64,000 bases of DNA from the NCBI GenBank assembly GCA_037976565.1, contig CP137669.1, positions 36,482,912-36,546,911 on the forward strand, read 5' to 3'. The stretch is from Mesocentrotus franciscanus. Lineage: Eukaryota > Echinodermata > Echinoidea > Camarodonta > Strongylocentrotidae. The position numbers were made by a program, and so were the translations under genes. Under the pieces are notes generated by a model. That model was given only the letters and a program-made list of their open reading frames with translations. It had not been told where the DNA came from and did not search any database. Positions 37,001 through 64,000 of this stretch are shown here, in pieces (the stretch's first letter is position 1; each line of letters opens with the position of its first letter).

Positions 37001-38802
37001 CTTTTACAAAATATTTTCAAAGATGCTAACGGCTTTCCATAATTTTTAAGTCCAACTTTTGAGATAAGTTCAACTTAGGATCTTTGTGAAACACCCCCCT
37101 GTTGTCTCTCTTTAGCGGTCATTTTAACATGTTTCACACTTTCACTGTATAAAACAAAGTGTACTTCTCATTTCTGTATCGTATAACATACAGATATTAA
37201 AGCGAGTATGCTTTGGGGGCCCTTTTTGTAAACAGCTATCTATTTTTACTCCCCCCTTCTCTCCTCACGTGCTATCTATTTATATGTAAATGGTTTGATT
37301 TTGCTGTGACTGTATGGGTCTGTTTCCAGCATTATGTCACAGCTTTAATACCAGCCTGTACTACTGCAATGACTTTAATGTTTTCATAACTTATATTGGT
37401 ATATTCTCTATAATACATGTAATAACCTGAGCTATGGTTACCGTTTTGCTTGCAGGGCACAGCTACCGGTAATCTCTACATCGATGATGGTCACAGCTTT
37501 GATTATAAGCAGCAGAAATACATTTATCGACAATTCACCTTCAGTGCCAACAAACTAGAATCAAGGTAAAAACAACATTTTGATTTTTATGTGCAAGATT
37601 TATATTTTATGATTTCGATCCATTAATTAATACAAGGAAGATTCAAATGCGATAATCATTTGTTTAATCAGAACGCGACATTATCTGATGCTGAATTTGT
37701 AATCAATTCCTCTTATTTTATGTCCCCTTACAATTATAATTTGAATTGAGTGAACAGGGCTTTATCTTAAGGCTTGTTCAGATGTGACGAGGCAAGACTC
37801 TGTGGTTTTTTTACGACTATGTAGAGTGAAATACGCTTCACATTTCTGTAGCTTATAACACAGAGCTCAGTGAATACGCGCATGTCCTTTCTTGCATGCT
37901 GTTCCCATTCCATTTACACGTTTTAAAAAACGCAGCTGCTTTTTTGCTGCAGTTTACCGCACCATATCTGAACTTGCCTTAATGCTGGGTTTGTATTTGT
38001 ATTTATTATGAAAATTCATTCACATGAAACATGAATATTTTGTTGTACAAATATACTGTAGAAGTATAATAATGAATAAGAAAGAAAAACATGATAATTT
38101 AATGGAAACTATATGAATAATTATCATTACCAATACCTCATATTTTATGCCTCCCTACAATTATCATTTGTTTTATGTGAACAGGGCATTATCGGGCGCT
38201 GGATTTAGAACCAATTCCTGGCTAGAGAGAGTAGTCATCATTGGACTCAAATCAGTACCAAAGAAAGTAGAACTTATTTCACAAAGTAAGTATACCAGTC
38301 ACTCTTTTTATGTTTGAATCGCTCCAAAAATATATATATATATACAGTATCTAAAACTGCTTTTTATTTGATAAAGCAGAAGTGATTATTTCAGTAATTT
38401 TTCATTCTTAACAGCAACATTCCTCTTTTTCAATAATATTCATATATATGGAAAAAATAGTGTTTAATAGGCAGTACAATGTTATGAGTGATGAGGCATA
38501 TTGTTAAGGGCAATAAATATAGTCACTTTATGCAAACAACTACAAGTTTCATCTGTCTCTGTTTTGAAAATACTTTTGTAAAAGTGATCAACTATAAGCA
38601 GGATGGGAGGATAGTTTTGTTTGAAGGTACACATTTCCAAACTTGTGTCTAACTTGCATGTCAAGTTCACTAATTTTCTTTCTTTTGTCTCTTCACAGCC
38701 ACCACCCAGTTGTCTTTCACTACCTCTCACAACAGACAAGTCTTGACGATACGTAAACCAGGCGTCAACATTGGCCAGGATTGGACAATACGTCTATCTT
38801 AG
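12922..38802 (+). CDS. GANAB: Neutral alpha-glucosidase AB, glucosidase II alpha subunit (25 exons)
   Basis: This is the catalytic subunit of ER glucosidase II, a GH31 enzyme that removes the two inner alpha-1,3 glucoses from N-glycans and so drives calnexin/calreticulin folding cycles. Exons: 12922-13034, 14042-14281, 14944-15117, 18789-18813, 19919-20051, 20961-21057, 22004-22105, 22588-22666, 23285-23458, 24252-24313, 24996-25073, 25291-25366, 25720-25846, 26805-27028, 27376-27472, 27937-28038, 28556-28614, 31748-31932, 32351-32415, 33155-33228, 33847-33921, 35759-35872, 37456-37565, 38185-38285, 38699-38802. All phases fit, giving about 929 residues (human about 944). It has a signal peptide, an acidic insert, the nucleophile Asp531 in WNDMNEPS and the acid/base Asp607 in WTGDN. 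There is no KDEL; in the family the beta subunit provides ER retention. The gene looks intact. Confidence 0.96.
14042..15117 (+). CDS. GANAB: GANAB exons 2-3: N-terminal beta-sandwich domain
   Basis: Exons 14042-14281 and 14944-15117 encode the mutarotase-like N-terminal domain of GH31. Typical stretches are [20 protein letters not shown] and [20 protein letters not shown], followed by FEHQRERRK. Both introns are in phase 2. The intervening intron (14282-14943) contains no recognisable element. Confidence 0.92.
16775..16906. mobile_element. Palindromic MITE in GANAB intron 3 (TIR GGCATCGTTTCAC)
   Basis: A 132-bp near-perfect palindrome begins GGCATCGTTTCACAAAACC and ends with its reverse complement, GTTTCGTGAAACGATGCC. 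Internal arms AAGTACAAGTTC/GAACTTGTACTT also pair. The GTTTCAC core resembles the termini of the element nested at 36783-37100, so they may belong to related families. Confidence 0.7.
17442..17697. mobile_element. MITE in GANAB intron 3 (TIR TATCGTCGCTGGGG)
   Basis: The left end, TATCGTCGCTGGGGTGACAA followed by GACCTTGTATCTCAA, is matched in reverse at the right end by TTGAGATACGAGGTTTTGTC followed by GCCCCAGCAGCGATA. No coding sequence lies inside. The ends and the target site are approximate. Confidence 0.65.
17888..18077. mobile_element. MITE family A, copy 2 (TIR CAGTCAAACCTG, TA target site)
   Basis: This 190-bp element starts CAGTCAAACCTG and ends CAGGTTTGACTG, with TA on both sides. 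Its interior has four copies of a 'CCACCTGTCTACAAAGA' phrase. It is the reverse orientation of the copy at 1947-2118 and the best-preserved member seen here. Confidence 0.82.
18528..18640. repeat. ~36-bp tandem repeat in GANAB intron 3
   Basis: A unit of the form AATGGTGAACATATTAATTG followed by CCTAATCAA is repeated about three times with a few differences. No function is evident. Confidence 0.6.
18789..20051 (+). CDS. GANAB: GANAB exons 4-5: 25-nt microexon and acidic insert
   Basis: Exon 4 (18789-18813) is only 25 nt and encodes SVEDQDQP; it converts phase 2 to phase 0 and is needed to keep the frame. Exon 5 (19919-20051) encodes a Glu-rich run (about residues 185-211) and then [17 protein letters not shown], which matches the conserved WEE(T)FK motif of the family. 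The acidic insert sits where vertebrate GANAB has its variable, alternatively spliced acidic segment. Confidence 0.88.
20961..22666 (+). CDS. GANAB: GANAB exons 6-8: substrate-binding part of the N domain
   Basis: Exons are 20961-21057, 22004-22105 and 22588-22666. They encode [40 protein letters not shown] and [20 protein letters not shown]. These are near-diagnostic GANAB segments. Good donors and acceptors flank each; the acceptor of exon 8 follows a 15-base T run. Confidence 0.93.
22180..22392. repeat. (TC/CT)n low-complexity tract in GANAB intron 7
   Basis: A long pyrimidine tract made of TCTC and TTTCTC units lies downstream of exon 7. It produces long Ser/Leu-rich open frames that are not genes. 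Confidence 0.8.
23285..25846 (+). CDS. GANAB: GANAB exons 9-13: start of the catalytic barrel
   Basis: Exons are 23285-23458, 24252-24313, 24996-25073, 25291-25366 and 25720-25846. They encode [59 protein letters not shown] and [12 protein letters not shown]. The DVIWLDIEH strand contributes a substrate-contacting Asp in GH31 structures. A decayed second copy of exon 9 follows it in intron 9. Confidence 0.93.
23531..23886 (+). pseudogene. Decayed duplicate of GANAB exon 9, split by an insertion
   Basis: Bases 23531-23590 match the middle of exon 9 ('GGGGAGAGTGATGTCCCTCAGG', ending TCTGGTATCG). The match then resumes at about 23792-23886 ('TTCTCTTCGGACCCTTCC', 'TGTCTCAGTATACTACTCCC', ending CTTCCAGTGAGG). 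The break lies exactly where the first part ends, so one duplicated exon was interrupted by about 200 bp. That insert includes degenerate GGGTTA repeats. Substitutions and a small deletion disrupt the frame. Confidence 0.85.
26322..26717. mobile_element. Putative MITE in GANAB intron 13 (TTTTAAAGGCCCTATC ends)
   Basis: The left end TTTAAAGGCCCTATCTGATG and right end GACAGGGTCTTTAA are imperfect inverted repeats about 395 bp apart. No coding sequence is visible. Both ends contain TTAA-like motifs, which could be the target site; this is uncertain. Confidence 0.5.
26805..28614 (+). CDS. GANAB: GANAB exons 14-17: catalytic core
   Basis: Exons are 26805-27028, 27376-27472, 27937-28038 and 28556-28614. 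Exon 14 has the GH31 signature [16 protein letters not shown] with nucleophile Asp531, then [15 protein letters not shown]. Exon 15 has [17 protein letters not shown]. Exon 16 has [14 protein letters not shown] with the acid/base Asp607. Exon 17 has [20 protein letters not shown]. Exon 16 uses a weaker donor, GTCAGT, and a decayed copy of it lies downstream. Confidence 0.95.
28140..28230 (+). pseudogene. Decayed duplicate of GANAB exon 16
   Basis: The sequence 'CACTTGAAGGCTAGTAATCC', then TATGCTGCTTAGAATTGGTG, then TAGCAGGATTCCCA follows exon 16 closely, and the flank with CAGTAGTCAT resembles the intron just after exon 16. It carries an in-frame change of CTCAGC to CTTAGA, and the exon end is altered to TTTGTAGGACAG. 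It lacks the exon's 5' part with the catalytic WTGDN. Confidence 0.85.
28650..28830. repeat. (ATC)n microsatellite in GANAB intron 17
   Basis: A long run of ATC/TCA triplets with interruptions lies just after exon 17. Both-strand open frames here are Ile/His/Met repeats and are not genes. Confidence 0.85.
29250..30260. repeat. Tandem-repeat element 1 (~157-160-bp unit, six units) with AGGTCA repeats
   Basis: The element opens ATGCCTCCGCCACCGAAGG, with a short hairpin and a GT/CG-rich leader. About six units follow, each with 'ATCTCAAGAACCA', 'CATAGGAAGACGATCTGAT', TTTTGGAGCACGTAGGTC and CAAAGGTCAAGGGTCACAG. Several units contain AGGTCAAAGGTCA, a perfect direct repeat with one spacer base. 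A related element starts at 30661. Confidence 0.8.
30661..31475. repeat. Tandem-repeat element 2 (~145-bp unit) with ATGCCTCCGC / GCGGAGGCAT ends
   Basis: It begins ATGCCTCCGCTACAAAGTAG, has a GTGCGTGCGT leader, then about four units with GATCGCGTTATCTCAAGAAC, 'GGATTACCGCCAAACTTGGG' and GAGGTCAAAGGTCACAGGGC. It ends ATGGCGGAGGCATTTTTCGA near 31460, so its ends are inverted. A second copy in reverse orientation lies in NVL at 47126-47790. The 193-codon minus-strand frame here is a product of the repeat. Confidence 0.8.
31748..33921 (+). CDS. GANAB: GANAB exons 18-21: end of barrel and proximal C domain
   Basis: Exons are 31748-31932, 32351-32415, 33155-33228 and 33847-33921. They encode [73 protein letters not shown] and [13 protein letters not shown]. 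All match the family order. Intron 17 (28615-31747) is expanded by two tandem-repeat elements. Confidence 0.93.
32817..32930. repeat. (CT)n tract in GANAB intron 19
   Basis: A pure pyrimidine run of CTCT and TTTC units, with no coding content. Confidence 0.85.
33395..33625. repeat. (GAT)n microsatellite in GANAB intron 20
   Basis: An interrupted GATGAT array, including the higher-order repeat GATTGGTGATGATGATGAT about three times. Confidence 0.85.
33985..34590. repeat. Intronic duplication, copy A (GANAB intron 21)
   Basis: About 600 bp starting TTATTTGATCGACTTTAGAA recurs in intron 22 at 36199-36782. Shared landmarks are ATGCCTGTAGACCTTGCTTG, CATGCTCTGTGGATGATCTC, a 'GATGTAG-TAATGCTGCA' phrase and a family A transposon at the end. 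A shorter, more diverged fragment occurs at about 32690-32760. Confidence 0.85.
34450..34590. mobile_element. MITE family A, copy 3 (diverged, right end lost)
   Basis: The left end, CAGTGAAACCTGCATTAATG, follows TA; the interior has 'GACCACCTGTATAGAAAGACC' and 'AAAGGAACCTGTGTCC'. The right inverted end is not recognisable. It lies inside duplication copy A. Confidence 0.7.
35036..35574. mobile_element. MITE in GANAB intron 21 (TIR GGTACTATTTCCCATTTGCAG)
   Basis: The left end, TTTAAAGGTACTATTTCCCA followed by TTTGCAG, pairs with the right end, CTGCAAATGGGACATAGTAT followed by CTTTAA. The terminal repeat is about 25 bp with few mismatches. TTAA at both borders could be the target duplication. 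The interior is non-coding. Confidence 0.7.
35759..38802 (+). CDS. GANAB: GANAB exons 22-25: distal C domain and stop
   Basis: Exons are 35759-35872, 37456-37565, 38185-38285 and 38699-38802. They encode [60 protein letters not shown] and [19 protein letters not shown], ending in TAG at 38800-38802. The final RKPG.N...DW.I.L motif is the conserved GANAB C-terminus. Confidence 0.93.
36199..37147. repeat. Intronic duplication, copy B (GANAB intron 22), with nested transposon
   Basis: The first ~580 bp repeat copy A (33985-34590). A family A transposon begins at 36651 and is interrupted by a second hairpin element (36783-37100). It then resumes with a GCGGTC-containing segment and ends TTTCACTG/TA at 37147. 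The copy also has a small local duplication, 'GGGAAGCCGGGAGGGAAGC'. Confidence 0.8.
36783..37100. mobile_element. Hairpin transposon nested inside a family A MITE
   Basis: It begins GGGGTGTTTCACAAAGATCC followed by TAAGT, and ends with the inverse ACTTAGGATCTTTGTGAAAC followed by ACCCCCC. Internal arms AAGTCCAACTT also pair. It is about 318 bp long with no open frame, and interrupts the family A copy at 36651-37147. Confidence 0.8.
37676..37767 (+). pseudogene. Decayed tandem copies of the start of GANAB exon 24
   Basis: Bases 37679-37713 (CATTATCTGATGCTGAATTT, then GTAATCAATTCCT) match the first ~34 nt of exon 24. Immediately after, 37710-37767 repeats the intron end plus the exon's first bases: TTTTATGTCCCCTTACAATT to TGAACAGGGCTTTATC. 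The true exon is at 38185. The copies are short and frame-broken. Confidence 0.65.
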
Positions 38803-39430
38803 ATAATAACAAGCAATAAATAATAATTTCAAACAATTGATCAAGTAGGGAGCATGTATAATCAGTAAACTTTAGTCTACAAAATCCTTAATTTTCCCAA
38901 TGTGTGTGTAAAACGAAGAAGCCCAAATCTTTACAATTTTTTGTTTCTATGTGTGAACAATATGTGTTAATTTCATAATGAACCTTTTGATTTACTGCCG
39001 TTTGAATATAAATAGCAGTGATACATACATGTACTTTGGTTTAAAATCAAAGATATATGAGAATACCCAAGGACCTTAACAAAGCTAGGTGCAGACTACT
39101 GCTGCGACATCACAGGTTTTCAAACCGTACCACCTCACAATGTTTGAGAGGTATGTTTTTTGTTGCCAATTTAAGCATGCCCTAGCATTGCCGAGAAAGA
39201 AAGGCTGTAAGGTGGTATTGTTTGAAAGCTTTTGTTACTAAATTTTGCATTCTTACTTCAAAGTGTAGTCCATTTGTACTAGATGTTCTTTATAGATGTG
39301 ATGTAATCCCATTTTCAAGTAGCAAATTTATTTGTATATTGGTTTGTAGAGGTTGTAGTTAGGTTAGATATTAAATTTCTTTCATTTCAGTTTTAATTGG
39401 CAATATGCCCAAGACCTGGAACACTTTGAA

Positions 39431-39463
<33 letters not shown>

Positions 39464-40248
39464 ACTGCTTCTTTTATAACACCGATATCCACCTCTGCTG
39501 GGTGCTTAATTGCTCTAAAATGTCTCATAAAATTCAAAGATTATAATCAGTACGTCGATTAAAAAAAATATATATCGATTGCAAATTTAATTTATTATAC
39601 ATGTAGTATACGTAAGTAGTGTATACATGTAAGTAAATAGTAAATACACCTCTATTCTCCATTTTGCATTTGTGACACGTCACTTATACACAAATTATTC
39701 AAGATAGCATTATAATACACCCTTTGGTCTTAGTAATAGTAATACATGTACATGTATTTGGTAAAATATTGTACTTACAATCACTGAAAATTATTCCATA
39801 TGAGCTTTTGTGATACATGTACTTGTTATACCTTTTTTCAAAATTGCCAGATTTGAGAGTACAAGAATTGTTTTGATCATTTAATATTTACATTTACATT
39901 TGATGTGATGGTTGAGGTACCAAAGTACTAGCCTCTTGCCTCGGGCTATATACTTTTATTTTTCATATTTTCTTATTTCAGCTATCTGGCATTATTAAAA
40001 CAGATTATGTATATTAACGATGGTCAACTATACATGTAGATACGGAGAGGTTAATTATTTGTTTGAATGAAATGATTTACAGTATTTGATACTTATTTCA
40101 TGGATACTAGATTTTAAATCATTATTTGTCAATATTCATACTGTTCTATCGACATCTAGTTTTGTACATGAATTATGTTAATCTTCTTTCCCCTGCATGA
40201 AACTAAAGGAAACCAAATCATGTCTAAAACAAAATTTGGGTATATTAA

Positions 40249-40437
40249 GCCTGTCTGCACTACTTGTAGCTACTTGCACCCTCTATATAGCAAACAATGC
40301 CTAAGCGGTACCCGTTGGTCCCCCATGATCCCCTTTTTCTTATGTTTAATAATTGAGAGCTGATTTGATGAGATAACCACCTGTCAGTGACCATACAGGG
40401 AGGTCTAATCCCTCCTGGCCAAATAGTGCAGACAGGC
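40249..40437. mobile_element. MITE family B, copy 1 (TIR GCCTGTCTGCACTA)
   Basis: The element starts GCCTGTCTGCACTACTTGTA and ends TAGTGCAGACAGGC. The interior includes 'AATGCCTAAGCGGTACCCG' and GGAGGTCTAATCCCTCCTGG. A second copy lies in NVL at 46409-46573, sharing most of the interior. Flanking bases are TTAA-like but the target site was not proved. Confidence 0.75.
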
Positions 40438-41754
40438 TTTAACAATATTGATCTTTTAGGCTAAGAAGAAAATTCCAATTTGTGACACAATTTCACCTTC
40501 ACTAGAAACTGATGATTTATAATCAGGGAAGCTATGATCCAATATTTCCTATAATATTCCTGTATGTAACAAAAATTGTCTCTCTTCTGTCCAAATTATC
40601 TTCAATAGGATTGAGGGAAATTTTCATGCAGTTCATATATTATAAAGATCATGAATTTTGACATAACATTTGTCTAAGGCTTGTCTGGCATATCAACCAG
40701 TAATGTATGTAGTCTGGCTTTTTGACCAAACTGTACAAAAATGTATTGATATTGATTCACAAACTATTTTAAAGGTGGATGATATAACTTATCGGTTGGC
40801 TTTTGGAAAGAAGCATTTGTAATTGTGAACATTTATGAACTTAGTCTGTGCATGTGTAATTGTCTTTTGTATTTGATCAGTGTAAGATTATACATAATTC
40901 CAATGCCTTCTAGTGAAGTAAAAACAAATAATATTGTGATGTGAAATTGTAATTATGATGAAATTATGTAGGCATATTTTCTACAAAGTGAAACGGCAAG
41001 AAGAAGTTGTATACAATGAAAATAAAACCATGACATAGTTTGGAAAAGAAAGCCTTGATGCGAATTTGTTTGATGTCGTACAATAAATAATTGTATATTT
41101 ATTTACTATTATTCATTAAAAACAAATAAAATGACAAATAATCATAGAATGATAAGAGGTATTACTTGTACATGTACACATGTTGTAGACATGACAGAAA
41201 AAATGACATGACAAAATTGATTTCTCTTTATGATGCTCATCCAAGTTTTTGCATCCATTGTGTCTAGCTTTTCAAGCTAAATTGTGATATTACAATGATC
41301 AATATCTACTAAATATCAGAAATTATAATTCTTTCTTTTCAGAATTCCTAATGCCAGGAATTAATTGGAATATCTCTCAAATGTCTTCCACCTCTCCCCC
41401 TGTAAGTAAATCTTCATTTAATACAGTTCACTGTTTTTGCAACATTTTCATAGAAGCTTTACACTTCCATACTGTTTGACTTTTGTATGTATATAAATTA
41501 CTACAAATTATTTTCTGTATAGACTCTTAAAATGTATTTCTAAGACAAAAATCGTCAGGAGTCAAAAAAAAATTACAACAGGAGTAAAAATTACCATAGA
41601 TATAATACGATTTTTAAGTAATTTAAGTGAGAAATCTTACAAATTAAAAGCAGAGAACAATTTTGAAAGGTAAAATAAATATGATGTGTTTGTGAAATCT
41701 CCCGCAGATATCCATTCAAAGAGTCGACTCTATTAAAGCTTACTAGTTTTTGAC

Positions 41755-41950
41755 TGAATGTCCTTACAGCATTAAACAGAGAAATTTAAGAGTCCAAGGC
41801 ACTTTGCATTCTCTTCGATTGTTGACTTAACATCCTTTTAGCTCTAACACAGAAATGCATAAGAGTCCAAAGGCACTTCAAATCCTCTTCAATTCTTGAC
41901 TTAATATCCTATTGGCTCTACCAGAGAAATGCATACCAGTCCAAAGGCAA
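41755..41950. repeat. ~85-bp tandem repeat in the NVL 3' region
   Basis: About two and a half units contain AGAGTCCAAAGGCACTT, 'TCTTCAATTCTTGACTTAA', 'ATCCTATTGGCTCTA' and CAGAGAAATGCATA. The position suggests it lies in the NVL 3' UTR or just beyond. No function is known to me. Confidence 0.7.
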
Positions 41951-42051
41951 ATCTTAGTCTCAACCACTGAACTGTGTTCCGACATCAGTTACAACAGGAC
42001 TGATAAGTGTTCTGACATCAGTTTCAGAAGGATGTTCTATTCTAGTCTTGG

Positions 42052-61413
<19,362 letters not shown>

Positions 61414-62107
61414 TCTGTACTTCAAGCACAAAACCCAGTATAGGACTACTGATAAAAACAGAAAAGGATTTCATAAGCATAAAGTAATACAGAACATATT
61501 ATGGAGTTCAGTAATTGTTCTCTTTCAAGGTACATGAGTCACTGAGTAGAGCTCTAAATAGTGGATTGCACACTTGGTGCTAATACCAATCTTGGTATGG
61601 TTATCAAAATCCACAACAAACAAGGGTATCGACCAGTGGCAGTGTTGTAGTCAAGACCTGGGGTCCGAAGACCAGGATCAGGAGGAAAACTTAAGATTAC
61701 ATTATCAAATTTCATATTGGGTTTCGTGGTCGACACCAAGACCAAGACTTCAAAATTTGACACCAAGGTGAAGGTTCATCTCGGCCCCATCACTGGTTTG
61801 AACAAGGTTAATAAATAAACAATGAATACTTTCATCATGTACAGGACCAAATAAACATCCAATTGTACAAAAAAAAACATGAAATGGTTCACAATTATTT
61901 TCAAAGACTGCACTTGTGCTTGCTCACTATATTTGCTGGTTTGCTTTCTCTTTAAATAACTTTGAATTTCAATCTCTCATTCCATTATCCATACATACAG
62001 ATGAGTTAGCAAAATGGTTTCTTTTTTTCATTATTGGCCGAATATTGCTTGGAAAAAAGTGCAAACATATCAGACATCATTTAAAGGCACATAATCTTTA
62101 AACTATA

Positions 62108-62144
<37 letters not shown>

Positions 62145-63867
62145 CCTCCCTCTCTCTCTTGACTTACGATTTAATGTTGCTTTCGTCCAGTGCCAATTAA
62201 TAATAATATTCTTATTTTAAAAAAATATATTATCAGCTAGCTCTTTATTAGACAGAAATAACCGTCTGGTATGGGTCATTCTTTAATAAAACTGACATTT
62301 GTTGACATTCCCCATACACAGACGGTAACCAATACGGCTCGCAACGGGGGGAGAGATTGAGCCGATTGTGCAGCACTTGTTACCCCGAAACTTTCTCCCA
62401 CGATTTTCCTTATTTAGATCTAATTTTCTGATTTATAAATCAGATAGAAATCAAATTTGTATTTTTTTTCTCCTATGTACAGTTGTATAAGTTTTATTAC
62501 CTATTTCTAAATGCGAAATTTACGGACTTACGTATATGAATTATCCAATTGTTTATCTCAGAACCATGAAACGGCATTCGAACTGGTAATCTATGACATG
62601 ACCCGCCGATATATTTCCGGGTCAACCGACCAAAACAAGCCCAATGGCCAATCAGAGCACGTGTTTGATATTGGACTTATGAATATTCAAACATCACCGG
62701 CTCAAGCCGGGCTGACTCATACGTAGCTATTGGACGTTCGAAAGAAAAAATGAATATTCATCAACTCAAACCAAGATGGCTGACAACAAATCATGTTGAC
62801 TACAAGACTTTCTCGGATTAATCATTAATTTAGGATCTAAATGAGCAAGCTATCGTAAGTCAAGTATATATTTCCGGGTTATTTATTATTTGTTATAATA
62901 CTCAGTGTAATATTGCAGCCAAAATGAATATGTGAAGACGTAAAAGTGAAAAACTCGTTGCATATCTCATTCATCGCGGTCCGGCCGAACCGAACCATTC
63001 GTTCCGCACACTACCCCATACGCCGTACTTCAGTCTATGTATAGAGGCGGTCAGAGGAGCCAGATGCAATCTCAGCGGAACAACCGTCGATATCAGAGAC
63101 TGAAGCTTTCGGTCTAGCTCTTTATTATCCACATTTTTTAACGAACAAAGTATAAGTAGGACTACTATTGAATTTAATTGATGATCACACACACAATGAC
63201 AATGAATCAGAATATATATCTAAATGAAATGTAAATCTAGACTCTATAAAAAGAGGTCTATTCTCTAATTTAGACTCGTGCAAGATCAAGCTCAAGAGAC
63301 TCTAGTCTCTAGTCTCTACTTCTCTCTACTTCTCCAGTCTAGATTAGATAGAATACTAGATATAAATTTCCTTGTTTAAATAATATCCCCTACTCGAAGG
63401 GCATCTGAATAAATGATAATTTTATACTTTGGAAATTTTAATGTCGAAAGCATCACAAGGCAACCAACCAAACAGCATTTTTTTAGCCTGGACGAACTCC
63501 AAGTCTAATTTCCGAACCCAATTCATCAACATTTGTAATGATACAACATCAATACGTACGCGTGGGACTGAAACTACAAAATATTGAGATAAACTTACAA
63601 ATGTTTCCTCAACGGAAACCTTACACTGACGTGGTGGTTCTCGAATTGATAGTAAATTCAGCTGACTCAGAAGGAAATATTTGTTTCCGTTTAGTATTTT
63701 ATTCTAACTTCAGGAAAGAAAGACGCATTGGTGTGAATGATGTTGCTTGAAACCCACCTTGCCATGCGACTGCTAGATGCGGGGATCTCCCGGCGTGTTG
63801 TTCGCGCAGCTCTTGTGCTTCGCTTTGCAACGTCAACAGCTACCAACGGCCTTTTCTGATAGCAGCC
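61414..63867. other. Divergent intergenic region upstream of NVL
   Basis: No coding exon was supported. A (TC) run lies at 62109-62160. The promoter-like segment near 62580-62790 is listed separately. From 63230 to 63360 the sequence is rich in TCTAGACTC/TCTCTAGTCTC repeats. The region must contain the NVL 5' UTR and promoter and perhaps that of the gene starting at 63868. Confidence 0.5.
62580..62790. promoter_or_regulatory. Promoter-like segment with CCAAT boxes and a YY1-like site
   Basis: CCAATGGCCAATCAGAGCACG (62641 onward) holds two CCAAT motifs in the same orientation. At about 62770, CCAAGATGGCTGAC resembles a YY1 site, often found near transcription starts of housekeeping genes. It could serve NVL (minus, through a 5' UTR intron) or an unseen plus-strand transcript; a short ATGAGCAAGCTATC/GTAAGT exon-like string follows at 62841. 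Motif-based only. Confidence 0.4.
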
Positions 63868-63879
63868 ATGGCTTCCGGG
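63868..63879 (+). CDS. Possible first coding exon of a gene leaving the window (MASG)
   Basis: GCAGCC precedes ATGGCTTCCGGG, followed by a donor GTATGT. It encodes M-A-S-G before a phase-0 intron. Upstream CCTTTTCTG is a pyrimidine tract like those at transcription starts of translation-related genes. Some actin-depolymerising factor/cofilin proteins begin MASG, but four residues cannot identify a gene. The rest would lie beyond 64000. Confidence 0.35.
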
Positions 63880-64000
63880 GTATGTCCACACGTGCATCTT
63901 GTTTAAAATCCACCTATATCTCCATCATCTGATTGATATTTATTCTGAAAATTACTTTGTTATGTTTATATTATACTATTTATTGTAATGACGTGTTTAT

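Larger units (their letters stand above)
38803..42051. other. Convergent 3' region between GANAB and NVL
   Basis: No coding exon was seen. It should contain both 3' UTRs. AATAAA motifs on the plus strand occur at 38815-38820 and 41021-41026, either of which could end GANAB. TTTATT at 41098-41103 is a possible minus-strand signal for NVL. Local features are a (GAT) run near 39433-39462, a MITE at 40249-40437 and a tandem repeat at 41755-41950, listed separately. Confidence 0.55.

Noticed and set aside
63691..63897. Minus-strand Arg-rich frame at the right edge
   Set aside because: It overlaps the putative plus-strand 5' region; its composition follows the local GC-rich sequence and no domain is visible.

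Overview
The window is animal genomic DNA: AT-rich, with many short exons bounded by GT/AG introns, abundant microsatellites and many short inverted-repeat transposons. I read it as a marine invertebrate, probably an echinoderm (sea-urchin-like). That comes from the style of the genes and repeats, not from a diagnostic marker. No bacterial operon, CRISPR array, rRNA or tRNA was recognised. All exon coordinates below were derived by hand from splice sites, reading-frame continuity and remembered family sequence; no alignment was run.

Three genes could be assembled. (1) On the minus strand, 2289-5807 (perhaps to 8953), a PH-domain protein has a Q/P-rich linker and an unusual Gly/His/Asp-rich tail with a run of eight histidines. 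(2) On the plus strand, 12922-38802, is a complete neutral alpha-glucosidase, GANAB (glucosidase II alpha). It has 25 coding exons and about 929 residues, and every exon junction keeps the frame. (3) On the minus strand, 42052-61413, is a complete NVL (nuclear VCP-like AAA ATPase). It has 24 coding exons and about 959 residues, again with all phases consistent. A fourth gene may begin at 63868 on the plus strand, with a four-codon first coding exon.

The PH gene and GANAB are head to head across about 4 kb. GANAB and NVL are tail to tail across about 3.2 kb. NVL and the possible right-edge gene are again head to head, with CCAAT and YY1-like motifs between them. The genes do not form a pathway: GANAB trims N-glycans in the ER, NVL works in nucleolar 60S ribosome maturation, and the PH protein is probably a membrane or phosphoinositide adaptor.

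The introns hold the most interesting material. There are five decaying copies of neighbouring exons (three in GANAB, two in NVL). Two GANAB introns share a ~600-bp duplication flanking exon 22, and one copy has a transposon nested inside another. Several hairpin transposon families occur, some with clear target-site duplications (TA or 9 bp). Tandem-repeat elements carry repeated perfect AGGTCA direct repeats with 1-bp spacing. I did not find a convincing new protein system.
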